Part shown: positions 31,113 through 40,050 of the stretch, one piece after another
How positions within the stretch are numbered: position 1 is the first letter of the stretch
How the letters are laid out: the number at the start of each line of letters is the position of its first letter
NCBI GenBank assembly: GCA_903895995.1
Contig: CAITVX010000020.1
Span: forward strand, 62,001 to 126,000
DNA from: an uncultured Actinomycetes bacterium
Lineage (GTDB): Bacteria > Actinomycetota > Actinomycetes > Nanopelagicales > Nanopelagicaceae
Length of the DNA stretch: 64,000 nucleotides
Reading direction: 5' to 3'
Position numbers and translations under genes: made by a program
Notes under the pieces: model-generated
Database searches by the model: none
Seen by the model: the letters and a program-made list of their open reading frames with translations, nothing else
Told to the model about the DNA's origin: nothing

Positions 31113-32012
31113 TTACCAACCGCGCTCAGCAAGTCGATGAGGTTGAGGAATATCTGCGACGTTGATGCCAACCATTGCTTCACCGAGACCGCGTGAAACA
31201 TCGGCAACAATCTTTGCATCGTTGTAGTAAGTAGTTGCCTTCACACATGCTGCTGCACGTTGTGCTGGGTTTCCAGATTTAAAGATTCCAGAACCGACAA
31301 AGACTCCATCGGCACCCAACTGCATCATCATCGCTGCATCGGCTGGAGTTGCGATTCCACCTGCAGTGAAGAGAACAACGGGAAGTTTGCCTGTTTGAGC
31401 AACCTCTTTAACAAGCTCATATGGCGCAGCCATCTCTTTTGCTGCAACATAAATCTCATCTTCGCGCATTGACGATAAGCGGCGAATCTCGCGGAACATT
31501 GTCCGAATATGTGTAGTCGCATTGGAAACATCCCCGGTACCAGCTTCACCCTTTGAGCGAATCATCGCTGCGCCTTCATTGATACGACGAAGTGCTTCAC
31601 CAAGATTTGTTGCTCCGCAGACAAATGGCACTGTGAAATTCCACTTATCAATATGGTTCTCATAGTCAGCTGGAGTGAGAACTTCAGACTCGTCGATGTA
31701 ATCCACACCGAGTGATTGCAATATTTGCGCTTCAACGAAGTGGCCAATGCGCGCCTTCGCCATGACGGGAATAGATACAGCAGCCTGAATAGCTTCGATC
31801 ATATCCGGATCAGACATACGTGAGACTCCGCCTTGCGCACGAATATCTGCAGGGACGCGTTCAAGCGCCATCACTGCTACCGCGCCAGCATCTTCAGCGA
31901 TCTTCGCTTGCTCAACATTGACGACATCCATGATGACGCCACCTTTAAGCATCTCGGCCATGCCACGCTTAACGCGTCCTGAACCGGTGACCTTCGAAGT
32001 CGAATCGCTCAT
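31113..32012 (-). CDS. pdxS: Pyridoxal 5'-phosphate synthase subunit PdxS
   Basis: This is the TIM-barrel synthase that builds pyridoxal phosphate from ribose 5-phosphate, glyceraldehyde 3-phosphate and ammonia. Family blocks include [27 protein letters not shown] and the phosphate-binding [30 protein letters not shown]. Three in-frame ATGs lie close together (32024, 32018, 32012); I chose 32012 (299 residues) because GGAG lies 6 nt upstream of it. Presence of pdxST means de novo B6 synthesis. Confidence 0.96.
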   Translation of the reverse strand: MSDSTSKVTGSGRVKRGMAEMLKGGVIMDVVNVEQAKIAEDAGAVAVMALERVPADIRAQGGVSRMSDPDMIEAIQAAVSIPVMAKARIGHFVEAQILQSLGVDYIDESEVLTPADYENHIDKWNFTVPFVCGATNLGEALRRINEGAAMIRSKGEAGTGDVSNATTHIRTMFREIRRLSSMREDEIYVAAKEMAAPYELVKEVAQTGKLPVVLFTAGGIATPADAAMMMQLGADGVFVGSGIFKSGNPAQRAAACVKATTYYNDAKIVADVSRGLGEAMVGINVADIPQPHRLAERGW

Positions 32013-32095
32013 TCTCATCTCCATACAATCGTCGTCGAGTATTTCTATTCACTTACTTATCTATTACCTCTATTAGGGTCGAACAGGATTCAAGT

Positions 32096-33130
32096 CTACT
32101 TCTTGCTAGACGGGCTCGCAGCCGCTACCGGATAGGTGAAGCTCGGATCGGTATCCGTGAGCGCAATCCAGATCTGACCGGTAGCGAAGTGAGCGGGAGT
32201 TCCATCTTTGAGCGTCCATGAGGTCGCAACTTCAGGGCTGCTTCGATTCCAGAATATAGGAATCGCGCGGCCATCTCGCATCAGATAAGCCGTCCCTGAG
32301 CCAACAGTCTGGCTAAAGGGAGTTACTCCCCCTTCGCGATCGTGATAGATAGAAGGAGTAATCACGACTTTCTGGATGATCAACGTCGGAGAACCTAATT
32401 GCAGGCCATTTGCAGCAAGATCAGGTTTACCGTCGTAATTCATGAGCCATCTTTTTTCCACGGCTGACCATGTTGCGGAGTATCGAGATGCCGGCCATTT
32501 GATAGCGACAGAGCTGACTGCCTTTCCTCCCACCGGCGCACTTCCAAAGGTCCACCCTGGATCATTCGGTAGATCAATACTTCGCTTCTCAACATCAATT
32601 GTCTTCGTTAAAAGCAATTTCGGATGAACAATCAAATCGGTTGGTGCAGATCGAAGTGGATCCCTCGAGTAAATCGAAGCGGGTTCACGGTCTGCGCTGA
32701 TATTCTCTAGATTCGCCTCTCGAATCTTTGGGTAGAAGAGAGTCTGTGCTCCACTAAAGATAAATCCAACGTGGCCGTATTGCGCGAGAATATCTAGATC
32801 ACTGATGCGTGCCGAGCGGACCGGCCCGACTTCATCAGGAAGAGTCTTTGGATTTGAAAAGATCGAAGCGATGCGCGTAAGTCCGCCCTCGACTTGTTCG
32901 ATATAAATGACATCTGCTTTATCAAGATTCAACTGTGGGTGAGCTGGTGCAGTGTCATCGATCTTGATTGCAAGGATTGGACCGTTACCTCCGGAAAGAT
33001 TCGTATATCTGTTAGGGGTGCCAGGATCGGTCGCAGGCTTACCACTCTTACTCCCAGCTCCACCGCATCCAGCAAGCACAATGATGCTTGCGCATGCAGT
33101 TATTGCCAGAATTCTACTTCTTAAAGTCAT
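32096..33130 (-). CDS. DUF3048 (YerB-like) lipoprotein
   Basis: The 344-residue exported protein has a lipobox LAGC near residue 22 and the DUF3048 signature ILAIKIDDTAPAHPQLNLDKADVIYIEQVEGGLTR, followed by GPVRSARISDLDILAQYG and a C-terminal domain typical of YerB-like lipoproteins. Function is unknown, probably at the cell surface. It overlaps the LemA-like gene by 4 bp and ends the pgsA-patA-pimA series. Confidence 0.85.
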   Translation of the reverse strand: MTLRSRILAITACASIIVLAGCGGAGSKSGKPATDPGTPNRYTNLSGGNGPILAIKIDDTAPAHPQLNLDKADVIYIEQVEGGLTRIASIFSNPKTLPDEVGPVRSARISDLDILAQYGHVGFIFSGAQTLFYPKIREANLENISADREPASIYSRDPLRSAPTDLIVHPKLLLTKTIDVEKRSIDLPNDPGWTFGSAPVGGKAVSSVAIKWPASRYSATWSAVEKRWLMNYDGKPDLAANGLQLGSPTLIIQKVVITPSIYHDREGGVTPFSQTVGSGTAYLMRDGRAIPIFWNRSSPEVATSWTLKDGTPAHFATGQIWIALTDTDPSFTYPVAAASPSSKK

Positions 33131-33630
33131 AGCTGATCATCCTCAAAGGAATAGTGGAATGGAAGTTTCGCACGTCCTGCCAAATGGAAGAGCTTGAAGA
33201 CAAGCTTTGATCTCACATTCTCTACCGCAGAGACAGACTCAAGATGGATAGAGATAGCGATACGAATCTTCTCCGTGATATCTGTGAGTCGATCCAAAAG
33301 GCCAACTTTGATATGAATCTCTCCAGCAATCGCTGATTCACGCAGGACCTTCAGTGATTCAGATAAGAGGGACTCAGCTTCGTTGCGATCTGTCATTGGT
33401 GCTTCGCGGCTCTCATACGCCGAAGCAGTAAGGAGCATATCAAGTGATGGATCCAATTCACTTTGGTGAGCGATCTCAAGTGCAAGTGCGGCTCTTCGTT
33501 GAAGAAGAGCGTCGAGGTGTTCCCATGAAGTTTCAACTCGGTGGTGGAGTCGATCTAGACGAGACGCAGAGAATGATAAGTACCAAGCAAAAAGAAGAAA
33601 TACAAGAAGAATTACTAGGAACTTACTCAT
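33127..33630 (-). CDS. LemA-like membrane protein
   Basis: The 167-residue protein has one N-terminal membrane helix (about residues 3-20) and then a helical domain beginning RLHHRVETSWEHLDALLQRRAALALEIA, which resembles the LemA family core. Function is unknown. Its start overlaps the pimA stop by 8 bp, so it belongs to the phosphatidylinositol mannoside operon. A distant relationship rather than true LemA is possible. Confidence 0.6.
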   Translation of the reverse strand: MSKFLVILLVFLLFAWYLSFSASRLDRLHHRVETSWEHLDALLQRRAALALEIAHQSELDPSLDMLLTASAYESREAPMTDRNEAESLLSESLKVLRESAIAGEIHIKVGLLDRLTDITEKIRIAISIHLESVSAVENVRSKLVFKLFHLAGRAKLPFHYSFEDDQL

Positions 33631-34801
33631 TAGATCTAAACCTCTTCCATGGTCGATTCTCTGAAGCTAAAGAGACTCCCTTGCCTGATGCGAGTGCGAG
33701 TTCGTAGACATCGGCTATTTCAGTTGCAACGCTCTGCCACCCATATCTTTGTGCTGCCTGTAATGCCAGACCGCTCTTTACATCTCTCTCTTGCTTGCCC
33801 TGAATGACATCAATAACTGCTCTCGCTAACGAGGTCGGATCGCCCGTAGTAAACAATTTTCCGAACTCTCCATGAGAGAGCACTTCTCCAAATGCCGGAA
33901 TATCACTTGCAACGATCGCAGCACCAGCAGCCATCGCCTCTGTCAAGATTATTCCAAAGGATTCACCTCCGGTGTTCGGAGCGACATAGACACTCACAGA
34001 CCGCAGGAAATCCGCCTTTTCACTCTCCGATAACCGGCCTAAGAAAGTTATGCGTGCGCGGTACTGCTGCGGAACGGATTTAAGAATTCCATCAGGATCA
34101 CCAGGCCCTGCAACAAAGAGTTGGAACTTGGGAAGGGCCTTTGCAATCACCGGTAGCGCTGCCAGAATAACTTCCAATCCTTTGCGAGGTTCTTCAAATC
34201 GGCCGAGAAATCCAATGCTCTGTTCTGATGACCATTCTTCCCTGCTCTTTGCTCCAGAATATTTACTCAGATCAATTCCATTGGGAATTACTACAGCATC
34301 AGTTTGAAAATGTTCGCGCAAGGTGGTTCTCGCCATCTCAGAGACGGCGATACGGGCCGTCAGTTTTTCAATAATGGGTTCGAGAATTGGACCGGCTGCA
34401 GCAAGAGTTCTCTGCTTGGGTGATGCGGTATGAAAAGTTCCGACCATCGGTCCTTCGGCAGCCCAACAAGCGATGAGAGATAGAGAAGGCACTTCAGGTT
34501 GATGTAGGTGCAACAGATCAAATTTGTTACTGGCAATCCACTGACGAACTCTCGACGTTGCAACCGGACCGAAGGCCACTCGTGCAACTGATCCATTAAA
34601 AGGAACGGAGAGAGGTCGTCCAGCCGAAACTAACCATGGTTCAAGAACTACGTTCTCATCACTGACCGGAGCGATGACAGATACATCATGTCCACGCCCA
34701 ATGAAATATTCCGCTAACTCCTTGATATGGATCTGCACCCCACCAGGTGTATCCCAACCATAGGGGCAGACCATTCCAATCTTCGAGCGAGCGATAGTCA
34801 C
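33623..34801 (-). CDS. pimA: Phosphatidyl-myo-inositol mannosyltransferase PimA
   Basis: PimA is a GT4 glycosyltransferase that moves mannose from GDP-mannose to phosphatidylinositol at the inner face of the membrane. I start it at the GTG at 34801 (392 residues), which overlaps the upstream stop (TAGTG) and gives IGMVCPYGWDTPGGVQIHIKELAEYF close to known PimA N-termini; longer upstream readings run through the acyltransferase gene. The C-terminal half has FEEPRKGLEVILAALP and the donor-binding ESFGIILTEAMAAG. Confidence 0.92.
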   Translation of the reverse strand: MTIARSKIGMVCPYGWDTPGGVQIHIKELAEYFIGRGHDVSVIAPVSDENVVLEPWLVSAGRPLSVPFNGSVARVAFGPVATSRVRQWIASNKFDLLHLHQPEVPSLSLIACWAAEGPMVGTFHTASPKQRTLAAAGPILEPIIEKLTARIAVSEMARTTLREHFQTDAVVIPNGIDLSKYSGAKSREEWSSEQSIGFLGRFEEPRKGLEVILAALPVIAKALPKFQLFVAGPGDPDGILKSVPQQYRARITFLGRLSESEKADFLRSVSVYVAPNTGGESFGIILTEAMAAGAAIVASDIPAFGEVLSHGEFGKLFTTGDPTSLARAVIDVIQGKQERDVKSGLALQAAQRYGWQSVATEIADVYELALASGKGVSLASENRPWKRFRSNE

Positions 34802-35688
34802 TATGCACGCTCCACAAAATCGCCATCGATCCAAATTCTCTGCAACATATGCCAATCTTCTGTATGCAATCTGATGAGTCTTCCAAAACGATCGGCACAA
34901 CTCTGGGTCATTGCAGCGATCTTTGATGATTGATCACCCTCATCAGGGATAGGAATCTCTCCTTCAAAGATGATCCTGATACCTGAGGTTTCATATTTAA
35001 CAAATGCAGTTATTAATGGAGAACCTGTCTGAATAGAGAGAAGAGCGGGTCCAACCGGCATGCGAGATGGCCCGCCTAGGAAATTAACCTCGACACCACT
35101 TCGAGATAGATCTCTGTCGGCGACCAGTGCAATCAGGCGATTTGAGCGCAAACGCTGTGCCAAGGTGGCAAGTGCGCGAGTGTTTGCATCGAGAACTTCC
35201 ATACCGATTGATTCACGATATGCCAAGAATTTCCGAAAGAGCTTCTCTGGTTTTAAATGTTCAGCAACAGTTACAAGGGGTGCTCCGCTTGCACAAAAAT
35301 ATGCACCTGCATGGTCCCAGTTACCGGCGTGTGGCAATGAGACGATGACTCCACGCCCGGCAAGTAGCGGATCACGAAGGAAATGTTCATTCTCGACGAC
35401 AACGCTCTTCATCGTCGACTCGCGGCTCCACGAAGGCAATCTGAAAGTGTCACACCAATATCGCATATAGGAACGCACGCCTTGTTGAACGAGTGCTTCC
35501 AATTCTCTTTCATCCAGTTCTGGTCGAACTCGAGCAAAATTGCTTCGCATTCTTTTCACTGGAGAGGGATTGCGCCGGTAAACCTTCTCGCCTATCCAAC
35601 CAAAAAACGCATAGGCAGTTCGGGCAGGAAGGGCGCGCGTAATACGCCATGCACTCGAATATGCCCAATACGAGAGAAGCTCACTCAT
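34801..35688 (-). CDS. patA: Phosphatidylinositol mannoside acyltransferase (LPLAT family)
   Basis: This 295-residue lysophospholipid acyltransferase-family protein (HtrB/LpxL-like) acylates phosphatidylinositol mannosides in mycobacteria. The active-site HX4D motif reads HAGNWDHAG. It lies between pgsA and pimA as in Mycobacterium (Rv2612c-Rv2611c-Rv2610c). Overlaps at both ends indicate one operon. Confidence 0.88.
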   Translation of the reverse strand: MSELLSYWAYSSAWRITRALPARTAYAFFGWIGEKVYRRNPSPVKRMRSNFARVRPELDERELEALVQQGVRSYMRYWCDTFRLPSWSRESTMKSVVVENEHFLRDPLLAGRGVIVSLPHAGNWDHAGAYFCASGAPLVTVAEHLKPEKLFRKFLAYRESIGMEVLDANTRALATLAQRLRSNRLIALVADRDLSRSGVEVNFLGGPSRMPVGPALLSIQTGSPLITAFVKYETSGIRIIFEGEIPIPDEGDQSSKIAAMTQSCADRFGRLIRLHTEDWHMLQRIWIDGDFVERA

Positions 35689-36278
35689 CGTGAACCCTTA
35701 TAGACAATCTGCATCCGCTGAAAGACGGTTATAACCGACAGGACCAAGAGAAGCCAAAGACCAATTGAGAATATATATGGAATTCCAAGACCGCTTAGAC
35801 CTGCAGTCAGCAAAATGATGATGAGTCGTTCGGTGCGTTCGGCAATCCCGCCATCGCATTCAATATCTAGAGCCTCAGCTCGCGCTTTGATATATGAGAT
35901 GAGCGAACCGAGAATGAGAACTGAGAGGATCAATGGAACGTTGCGATCACTCGAGTGTGAAAACCAATATGCCATCGCACCCAAGATAGAAGCATCCGAG
36001 ATTCGATCGAGTGTGGAATCGAGAAGCGCTCCCCATCGTGAGGTTGATCCTGAGATTCTTGCCATCGTTCCATCAAGAAGATCGAAGAGAACAAATGAGG
36101 TCGTCACAATTGTGCCTGCCAGGAAGTGCCCACTTCCAAAGAGAAAAATTGCGGCGACCGAGGATCCAAGCCCACCGATAGCGCTCATTACATTGGGTGT
36201 GATTCCAGCCCGAAGTAACCCGCTACATAATGGCGTGATCGCTCGGGTGACAGGCGCCTTAATTGATCGTTGAAGCAT
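35685..36278 (-). CDS. pgsA: Phosphatidylinositol phosphate synthase (CDP-alcohol phosphatidyltransferase)
   Basis: This 197-residue integral membrane enzyme joins CDP-diacylglycerol with an inositol phosphate head group. The family motif is complete: D66, D69-G-x-x-A-R74, G83, D87 and D91. Operon position with patA and pimA argues for phosphatidylinositol phosphate rather than phosphatidylglycerol phosphate synthesis. A TACGAT hexamer lies 7 bp before the ATG, so the operon mRNA may be leaderless. Confidence 0.92.
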   Translation of the reverse strand: MLQRSIKAPVTRAITPLCSGLLRAGITPNVMSAIGGLGSSVAAIFLFGSGHFLAGTIVTTSFVLFDLLDGTMARISGSTSRWGALLDSTLDRISDASILGAMAYWFSHSSDRNVPLILSVLILGSLISYIKARAEALDIECDGGIAERTERLIIILLTAGLSGLGIPYIFSIGLWLLLVLSVITVFQRMQIVYKGSR

Positions 36279-36285
36279 TGATCAC

Positions 36286-36295
36286 ATCGTAGAGT
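36286..36295. promoter_or_regulatory. Overlapping divergent -10 elements (pgsA and EF-G-like gene)
   Basis: In a 25-bp gap, minus-strand TACGAT (36286-36291) lies 7 bp before the pgsA ATG, and plus-strand TAGAGT (36290-36295) lies 8 bp before the divergent gene. The two hexamers share the central TA. Both -35 regions would fall inside the opposite coding sequence. No Shine-Dalgarno sequence fits either gene. Confidence 0.5.
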
Positions 36296-36303
36296 TCGGG
36301 ACT

Positions 36304-36885
36304 ATGGCAGACCTAATTTCACACGGGCTCAACGTCCACCTAGTGGGCCAAGGGGCTATGGAGCTAGCCGTCGCGCTTGGCGTTACCAGCGCTGAGTTGG
36401 AATCTGCAGATGTAGCGGTTTTTCTCGTGAGCGCGAAAGATGGCATCGTCCGAGCCGACTCAGATAAATGGCTCGTTGCGCGAGATCTATATATTCCATC
36501 GATCGTGGTTATTACAGATCTATCTGCCACAAATGAAACTGACTTTGAAGATATGGCGGCAATCGCTGGCAGAATCTTGGATCCAGTAGTCACTCCATAT
36601 CTCGTGCTTCATCAAGAGGATGGCTCACCCATCGCGCTCATTGATCTGCTCACGCAGAATATTCGTGACTACAGCACTGGAGTCCTTGTCCATGGCGATA
36701 GCGAACACGAGCATCAAGACGTTGTCTCTGAATTTAGAGATGAGTATCAAGAATTAATCGAAGCCACCGGTGAGGAAGCTTTTGAGAATGGATTGCTCTA
36801 CCCAGCGATTCCTTGGATTCAAGGTGGAGCGATGGGGTTATTAGAAATTGCTGACTATCTAAATCGAATTCCAATTACTCGCTAG
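36304..36885 (+). CDS. Eroded EF-G-like GTPase-domain protein
   Basis: The 193-residue protein resembles the G domain of elongation factor G without its nucleotide-binding signatures. SADVAVFLVSAKDGIVRADSDKWLVARDLYIPSIVVITDLS parallels the strand before and after G4 of EF-G, but NKxD is replaced by TDLS. The later EFRDEYQELIEATGEEAFE and the end AIPWIQGGAMGLLEIADYLNRIP parallel the EF-G insert and the lead-in to domain II. No P-loop is present. It may be a non-catalytic relic or a conserved family with a new role. It overlaps the HIT gene tail-to-tail by 27 bp. Confidence 0.6.
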   Translation: MADLISHGLNVHLVGQGAMELAVALGVTSAELESADVAVFLVSAKDGIVRADSDKWLVARDLYIPSIVVITDLSATNETDFEDMAAIAGRILDPVVTPYLVLHQEDGSPIALIDLLTQNIRDYSTGVLVHGDSEHEHQDVVSEFRDEYQELIEATGEEAFENGLLYPAIPWIQGGAMGLLEIADYLNRIPITR

Positions 36886-37401
36886 ATCATCTCGCGTCTG
36901 TGAAAGAAGCTGCGGAAGAACTTTTGTCTGACCAATGATCGGCATAAAGTTTGCATCACCTGACCACCGCGGCACGACATGGTTGTGAATATGCTCAGCC
37001 ACTCCAGCACCGGATAACGCACCTTGGTTCATCCCAAGATTAAAGCCCTTCGCATTCGAAACCTTGCGTAGAACCTTCATCGCGTGAGAGGTCAGAGAGA
37101 AAATCTCATTACGTTCTTCCTCATCAAGATCAGTCAGATCTGCAACGTGACGATAGGCGCAGATTAAAAGATGGCCAGCGTTATAGGGATAGAGATTCAT
37201 CACCACATAAGCCTTCACTCCACGATGCACGATTAAACCTTCACGGTCATCCAACTTTGGGACACCGCAGAATGGACATTCAATATCGTTCTCAGGAAGT
37301 GGACGATTCTCCCCGGCTAGATAACTCATCCGATGTGGGGCCCACAATCTTGACCAGGAGTCTGGGATACCTGCTCCCCCCGTGAAGGACTCTTCGCTCA
37401 T
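36859..37401 (-). CDS. HIT-family nucleotide phosphorylase/hydrolase
   Basis: The 180-residue protein has the histidine triad HIHNHVV in its C-terminal half and the N-terminal IECPFCGVP block with the CxxC pair typical of the mycobacterial Rv2613c group (diadenosine tetraphosphate phosphorylase). It follows thrS by 2 bp with an AGG ribosome-binding site inside the thrS end. The order thrS-HIT-pgsA is conserved in actinobacteria. Confidence 0.9.
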   Translation of the reverse strand: MSEESFTGGAGIPDSWSRLWAPHRMSYLAGENRPLPENDIECPFCGVPKLDDREGLIVHRGVKAYVVMNLYPYNAGHLLICAYRHVADLTDLDEEERNEIFSLTSHAMKVLRKVSNAKGFNLGMNQGALSGAGVAEHIHNHVVPRWSGDANFMPIIGQTKVLPQLLSQTRDDLASNWNSI

Positions 37402-37403
37402 AG

Positions 37404-39395
37404 TTAAACCTGAGTGCGTTCGGTGACGACCTTCAGTACTTCTGCAATCGCTTCATCGATAGGAATTCCATTGCGCTGTTCTCCATCGCGATAGCGGAAT
37501 GAGACAGATCCTGCGTTTTGATCCTCTTCCCCGGCAATCATCATGAAGGGAATCTTCTCAAGCTGTGCATTACGGATCTTCTTCTGCATACGATCATCTG
37601 AAGTATCAGCATCAACGCGAATGCCAGCCTTACGCATCTTCGCTGCAACTTCTTGTAGGTACGGAAGGAATGTATCCGCTACTGGGATTGCGCGAACTTG
37701 AACTGGTGCAAGCCACGGAGGGAATGCTCCTGCGTAATGCTCAGTGAGAACTCCGAAGAATCGCTCGATCGAGCCAAAGAGTGCTCTGTGAATCATCACA
37801 GGTTGTTGACGAGATCCATCACTTGCCTGGTACTCAAGATTAAATCGCTGTGGAAGTTGGAAATCAACTTGGATCGTAGACATCTGCCACGTACGACCGA
37901 TGGCATCTTTTGCTTGAACAGAAATTTTTGGACCATAGAAAGCAGCACCTTCTGGGTCATCAACGAGTTGGAGATTTCTCTTCTCAGCAACTACCCGTAG
38001 CGCATCCGTCGCTGCTGCCCAATCCTCATCGGAGCCAACAGATTTCGCTGGGTTACGGGTGGAGAGTTCGAGATAGAAATCTTCAAGGCCGTAGTCGCGA
38101 AGCAAGTTGAGCACGAAGGTGAGCAATGAATCCAGTTCGCCTTGCATCTGCTCTTTTGTGCAATAGATATGTGCATCATCTTGTGTAAAGCCTCGAGCAC
38201 GAGTGATCCCATGAATTACGCCAGATTTTTCATAACGATAGACAGTTCCAAATTCAAAGAGTCGCAAGGGTAGGTCACGGTATGAACGAGGATTAGATTT
38301 GTAGATCAAGTTATGAAACGGGCAATTCATCGGCTTCATGTAGTACTTCTGGCCGGCCTTCTTTACAGTGCCGTCAGCGTGGTACTCCTCATCCATCACC
38401 ATCGGTGGATACATACCTTCTGAGTACCAATCTAAGTGGCCTGACGTCTCAAAGAGGGCAGCCTTAGTGAGATGTGGTGAGTAAACGAATTGGTAGTTCT
38501 CTTCTTCGTGGCGCTTTCGCGAATAATCTTCCATCGCCCTACGAATAATTCCACCCTTCGGATGGAAGACAGCTAGACCGCTTCCAATCTCTTCAGGAAA
38601 TGAGAAGAGGTCGAGTTCTGCGCCTAGTCGGCGATGGTCTCGCTTCTCCGCTTCTGCAAGGAGATGAAGGTAGGTATCTAACTCTTCTTGTGATGGCCAT
38701 GCAGTTCCATAAATACGTTGCAGCATTGGATTCTTCTCAGAACCGCGCCAGTAAGCACCAGCTGAACGCATTAATTTAAATGCTGGAATATGTTTTGTTG
38801 AAGGCAGATGTGGACCACGGCATAAATCTGACCAGACTGGTTCGCCATCTCGGCCTAGGTTGTCGTAGATGGTGAGCTCTGCTCCCCCAACTTCAACACT
38901 TGACTCATCATCGTGGCCAGATTTCAGGCCAATCAATTCACATTTGTAGGGCTCGCTCTTTAACTCAACGAGGGCATCTGCTTCGGTAGTAATGCGCCGA
39001 CGAAATCTCTGGCCCGCTTTGACAATTTTGCGCATCGCAGATTCAAGTTTGATTAAATCATCTGGAGTAAAAGGCTTCTCGGGATCAAAGTCATAATAAA
39101 AACCATCAGTGATTGGAGGCCCTATTCCAAGTTTTGTCTCAGGGAAAACTTCCTGCACTGCTTGCGCTAATACGTGAGCGGTCGAGTGACGCAGAACAGC
39201 AAGTCCATCAGCAGATTCAATGGTGATTGATTCAACGAGATCGCCATCAGCGAGCTCTGTCCAGAGATCTCGAATCTGCCCATTGATACGAGCCACTACG
39301 ACAGAACTTTGGTCGGCGAAGAGATGGGTTGGACGTTGGTCGGGTGCAATCTCCCGGAGGCCACCATCGACGGTGACTGTGATAGTTGCACTCAT
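37404..39395 (-). CDS. thrS: Threonyl-tRNA synthetase
   Basis: This class II synthetase of 663 residues has an N-terminal TGS domain, the editing-type domain ([12 protein letters not shown]), the catalytic zinc residues with [12 protein letters not shown], and a C-terminal anticodon domain. TAACCT lies 6 bp before the ATG, suggesting a leaderless mRNA. No T-box leader is seen. Confidence 0.97.
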   Translation of the reverse strand: MSATITVTVDGGLREIAPDQRPTHLFADQSSVVVARINGQIRDLWTELADGDLVESITIESADGLAVLRHSTAHVLAQAVQEVFPETKLGIGPPITDGFYYDFDPEKPFTPDDLIKLESAMRKIVKAGQRFRRRITTEADALVELKSEPYKCELIGLKSGHDDESSVEVGGAELTIYDNLGRDGEPVWSDLCRGPHLPSTKHIPAFKLMRSAGAYWRGSEKNPMLQRIYGTAWPSQEELDTYLHLLAEAEKRDHRRLGAELDLFSFPEEIGSGLAVFHPKGGIIRRAMEDYSRKRHEEENYQFVYSPHLTKAALFETSGHLDWYSEGMYPPMVMDEEYHADGTVKKAGQKYYMKPMNCPFHNLIYKSNPRSYRDLPLRLFEFGTVYRYEKSGVIHGITRARGFTQDDAHIYCTKEQMQGELDSLLTFVLNLLRDYGLEDFYLELSTRNPAKSVGSDEDWAAATDALRVVAEKRNLQLVDDPEGAAFYGPKISVQAKDAIGRTWQMSTIQVDFQLPQRFNLEYQASDGSRQQPVMIHRALFGSIERFFGVLTEHYAGAFPPWLAPVQVRAIPVADTFLPYLQEVAAKMRKAGIRVDADTSDDRMQKKIRNAQLEKIPFMMIAGEEDQNAGSVSFRYRDGEQRNGIPIDEAIAEVLKVVTERTQV

Positions 39396-39401
39396 GTGCG
39401 C

Positions 39402-39407
39402 AGGTTA
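39402..39407 (-). promoter_or_regulatory. Putative -10 element for leaderless thrS mRNA
   Basis: TAACCT on the minus strand is followed by 6 bp and then the thrS ATG at 39395. Confidence 0.5.
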
Positions 39408-39448
39408 TCAACAACTCCATCTCGATCGATTCAACTGCCTTTCCACTG

Positions 39449-39481
39449 CGGCGCTCATACGGCGCTCATACGGCGCTCATA
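39449..39481. repeat. 11-bp tandem repeat, three perfect copies
   Basis: CGGCGCTCATA is repeated three times without change in the gap between thrS and tRNA-Gly, upstream of the thrS promoter. The rest of this 158-bp gap holds no recognisable gene. Confidence 0.9.
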
Positions 39482-39553
39482 CGGTTGGCGCAGGCTGGGG
39501 TCTGTACGCTAGATTTGCCCCTCTGACTTACTGGGTAACCAGAAAATCAGTAC

Positions 39554-39626
39554 GCGGACGTAGCGCAGTTGGTAGCGCGGAACCTTGCCAAGGTTCAGGT
39601 CGCCGGTTCGAACCCGGTCGTCCGCT
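39554..39626 (+). tRNA. tRNA-Gly (anticodon GCC)
   Basis: A full cloverleaf is visible: acceptor GCGGACG paired with CGTCCGC, D arm GCGC/GCGC, anticodon stem GAACC/GGTTC with loop TTGCCAA (anticodon GCC), and T arm GCCGG/CCGGT with TTCGAAC loop. Discriminator base is T. The 3' CCA is not encoded. Confidence 0.97.
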
Positions 39627-39638
39627 CGCAGGAAAAAT

Positions 39639-39712
39639 GGTCGGATGGCCGAGAGGCGAGGCTCAGGACTGCAAATCCTGCCACACGGGTTCAAATCCCG
39701 TTCCGACCTCCA
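39639..39712 (+). tRNA. tRNA-Cys (anticodon GCA)
   Basis: Acceptor GGTCGGA pairs with TCCGACC. The anticodon stem CAGGA/TCCTG holds loop CTGCAAA (anticodon GCA), and the T arm is ACGGG/CCCGT. Discriminator T fits tRNA-Cys, and CCA is encoded, unlike in its two neighbours. It lies 12 bp after tRNA-Gly. Confidence 0.96.
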
Positions 39713-39770
39713 TTCTGCTCATTCAGTAAAATGAATGAAGTGAATAGAGGTAAGAAGTACCACCGTTCTG

Positions 39771-39793
39771 CTTCTACTAGAAATAGTAAGAAG
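39771..39793 (+). other. Hairpin with GAAA tetraloop between tRNA-Cys and tRNA-Val
   Basis: CTTCTACTA and TAGTAAGAAG can pair around a GAAA tetraloop, with one bulged base. No T-run follows, so it is not a classical terminator. It may be an RNA processing or stability element in a joint tRNA transcript. Confidence 0.35.
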
Positions 39794-39809
39794 TGAGAAG
39801 AAGTTGCAA

Positions 39810-39881
39810 GGATCGTTGGCTCAGCGGTAGAGCACCACATTGACATTGTGGGGGTCACTGGTTCGATCCCAGTACGGTCCA
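39810..39881 (+). tRNA. tRNA-Val (anticodon GAC)
   Basis: Acceptor GGATCGT pairs with ACGGTCC (one G-U pair). D arm GCTC/GAGC, anticodon stem CCACA/TGTGG with loop TTGACAT (anticodon GAC), T arm ACTGG/CCAGT with TTCGATC loop. Discriminator A; CCA not encoded. Confidence 0.97.
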
Positions 39882-40050
39882 CTTGATTGACTAGTTATGA
39901 ATAACTCGTGAACTCACTTAAGAAAATCTAGTGAAACTCTGACTGAGCCATTGCCCATTCACAGACTTTTTTAAGGGTTCGCCTCCTCTCAATCTGATCT
40001 TCAATCCATATACTGAAAATTGCATCGTCCGGTTTCTGGATTGGAGACAC

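Noticed and set aside
34802-34900. N-terminal extension of PimA by 33 residues
   Set aside because: It lies entirely in the acyltransferase coding region and does not look like a PimA N-terminus.
39892-39905. Small inverted repeat AGTTAT/ATAACT after tRNA-Val
   Set aside because: Six weak pairs with a 2-nt loop and no T-run; not convincing as a terminator.
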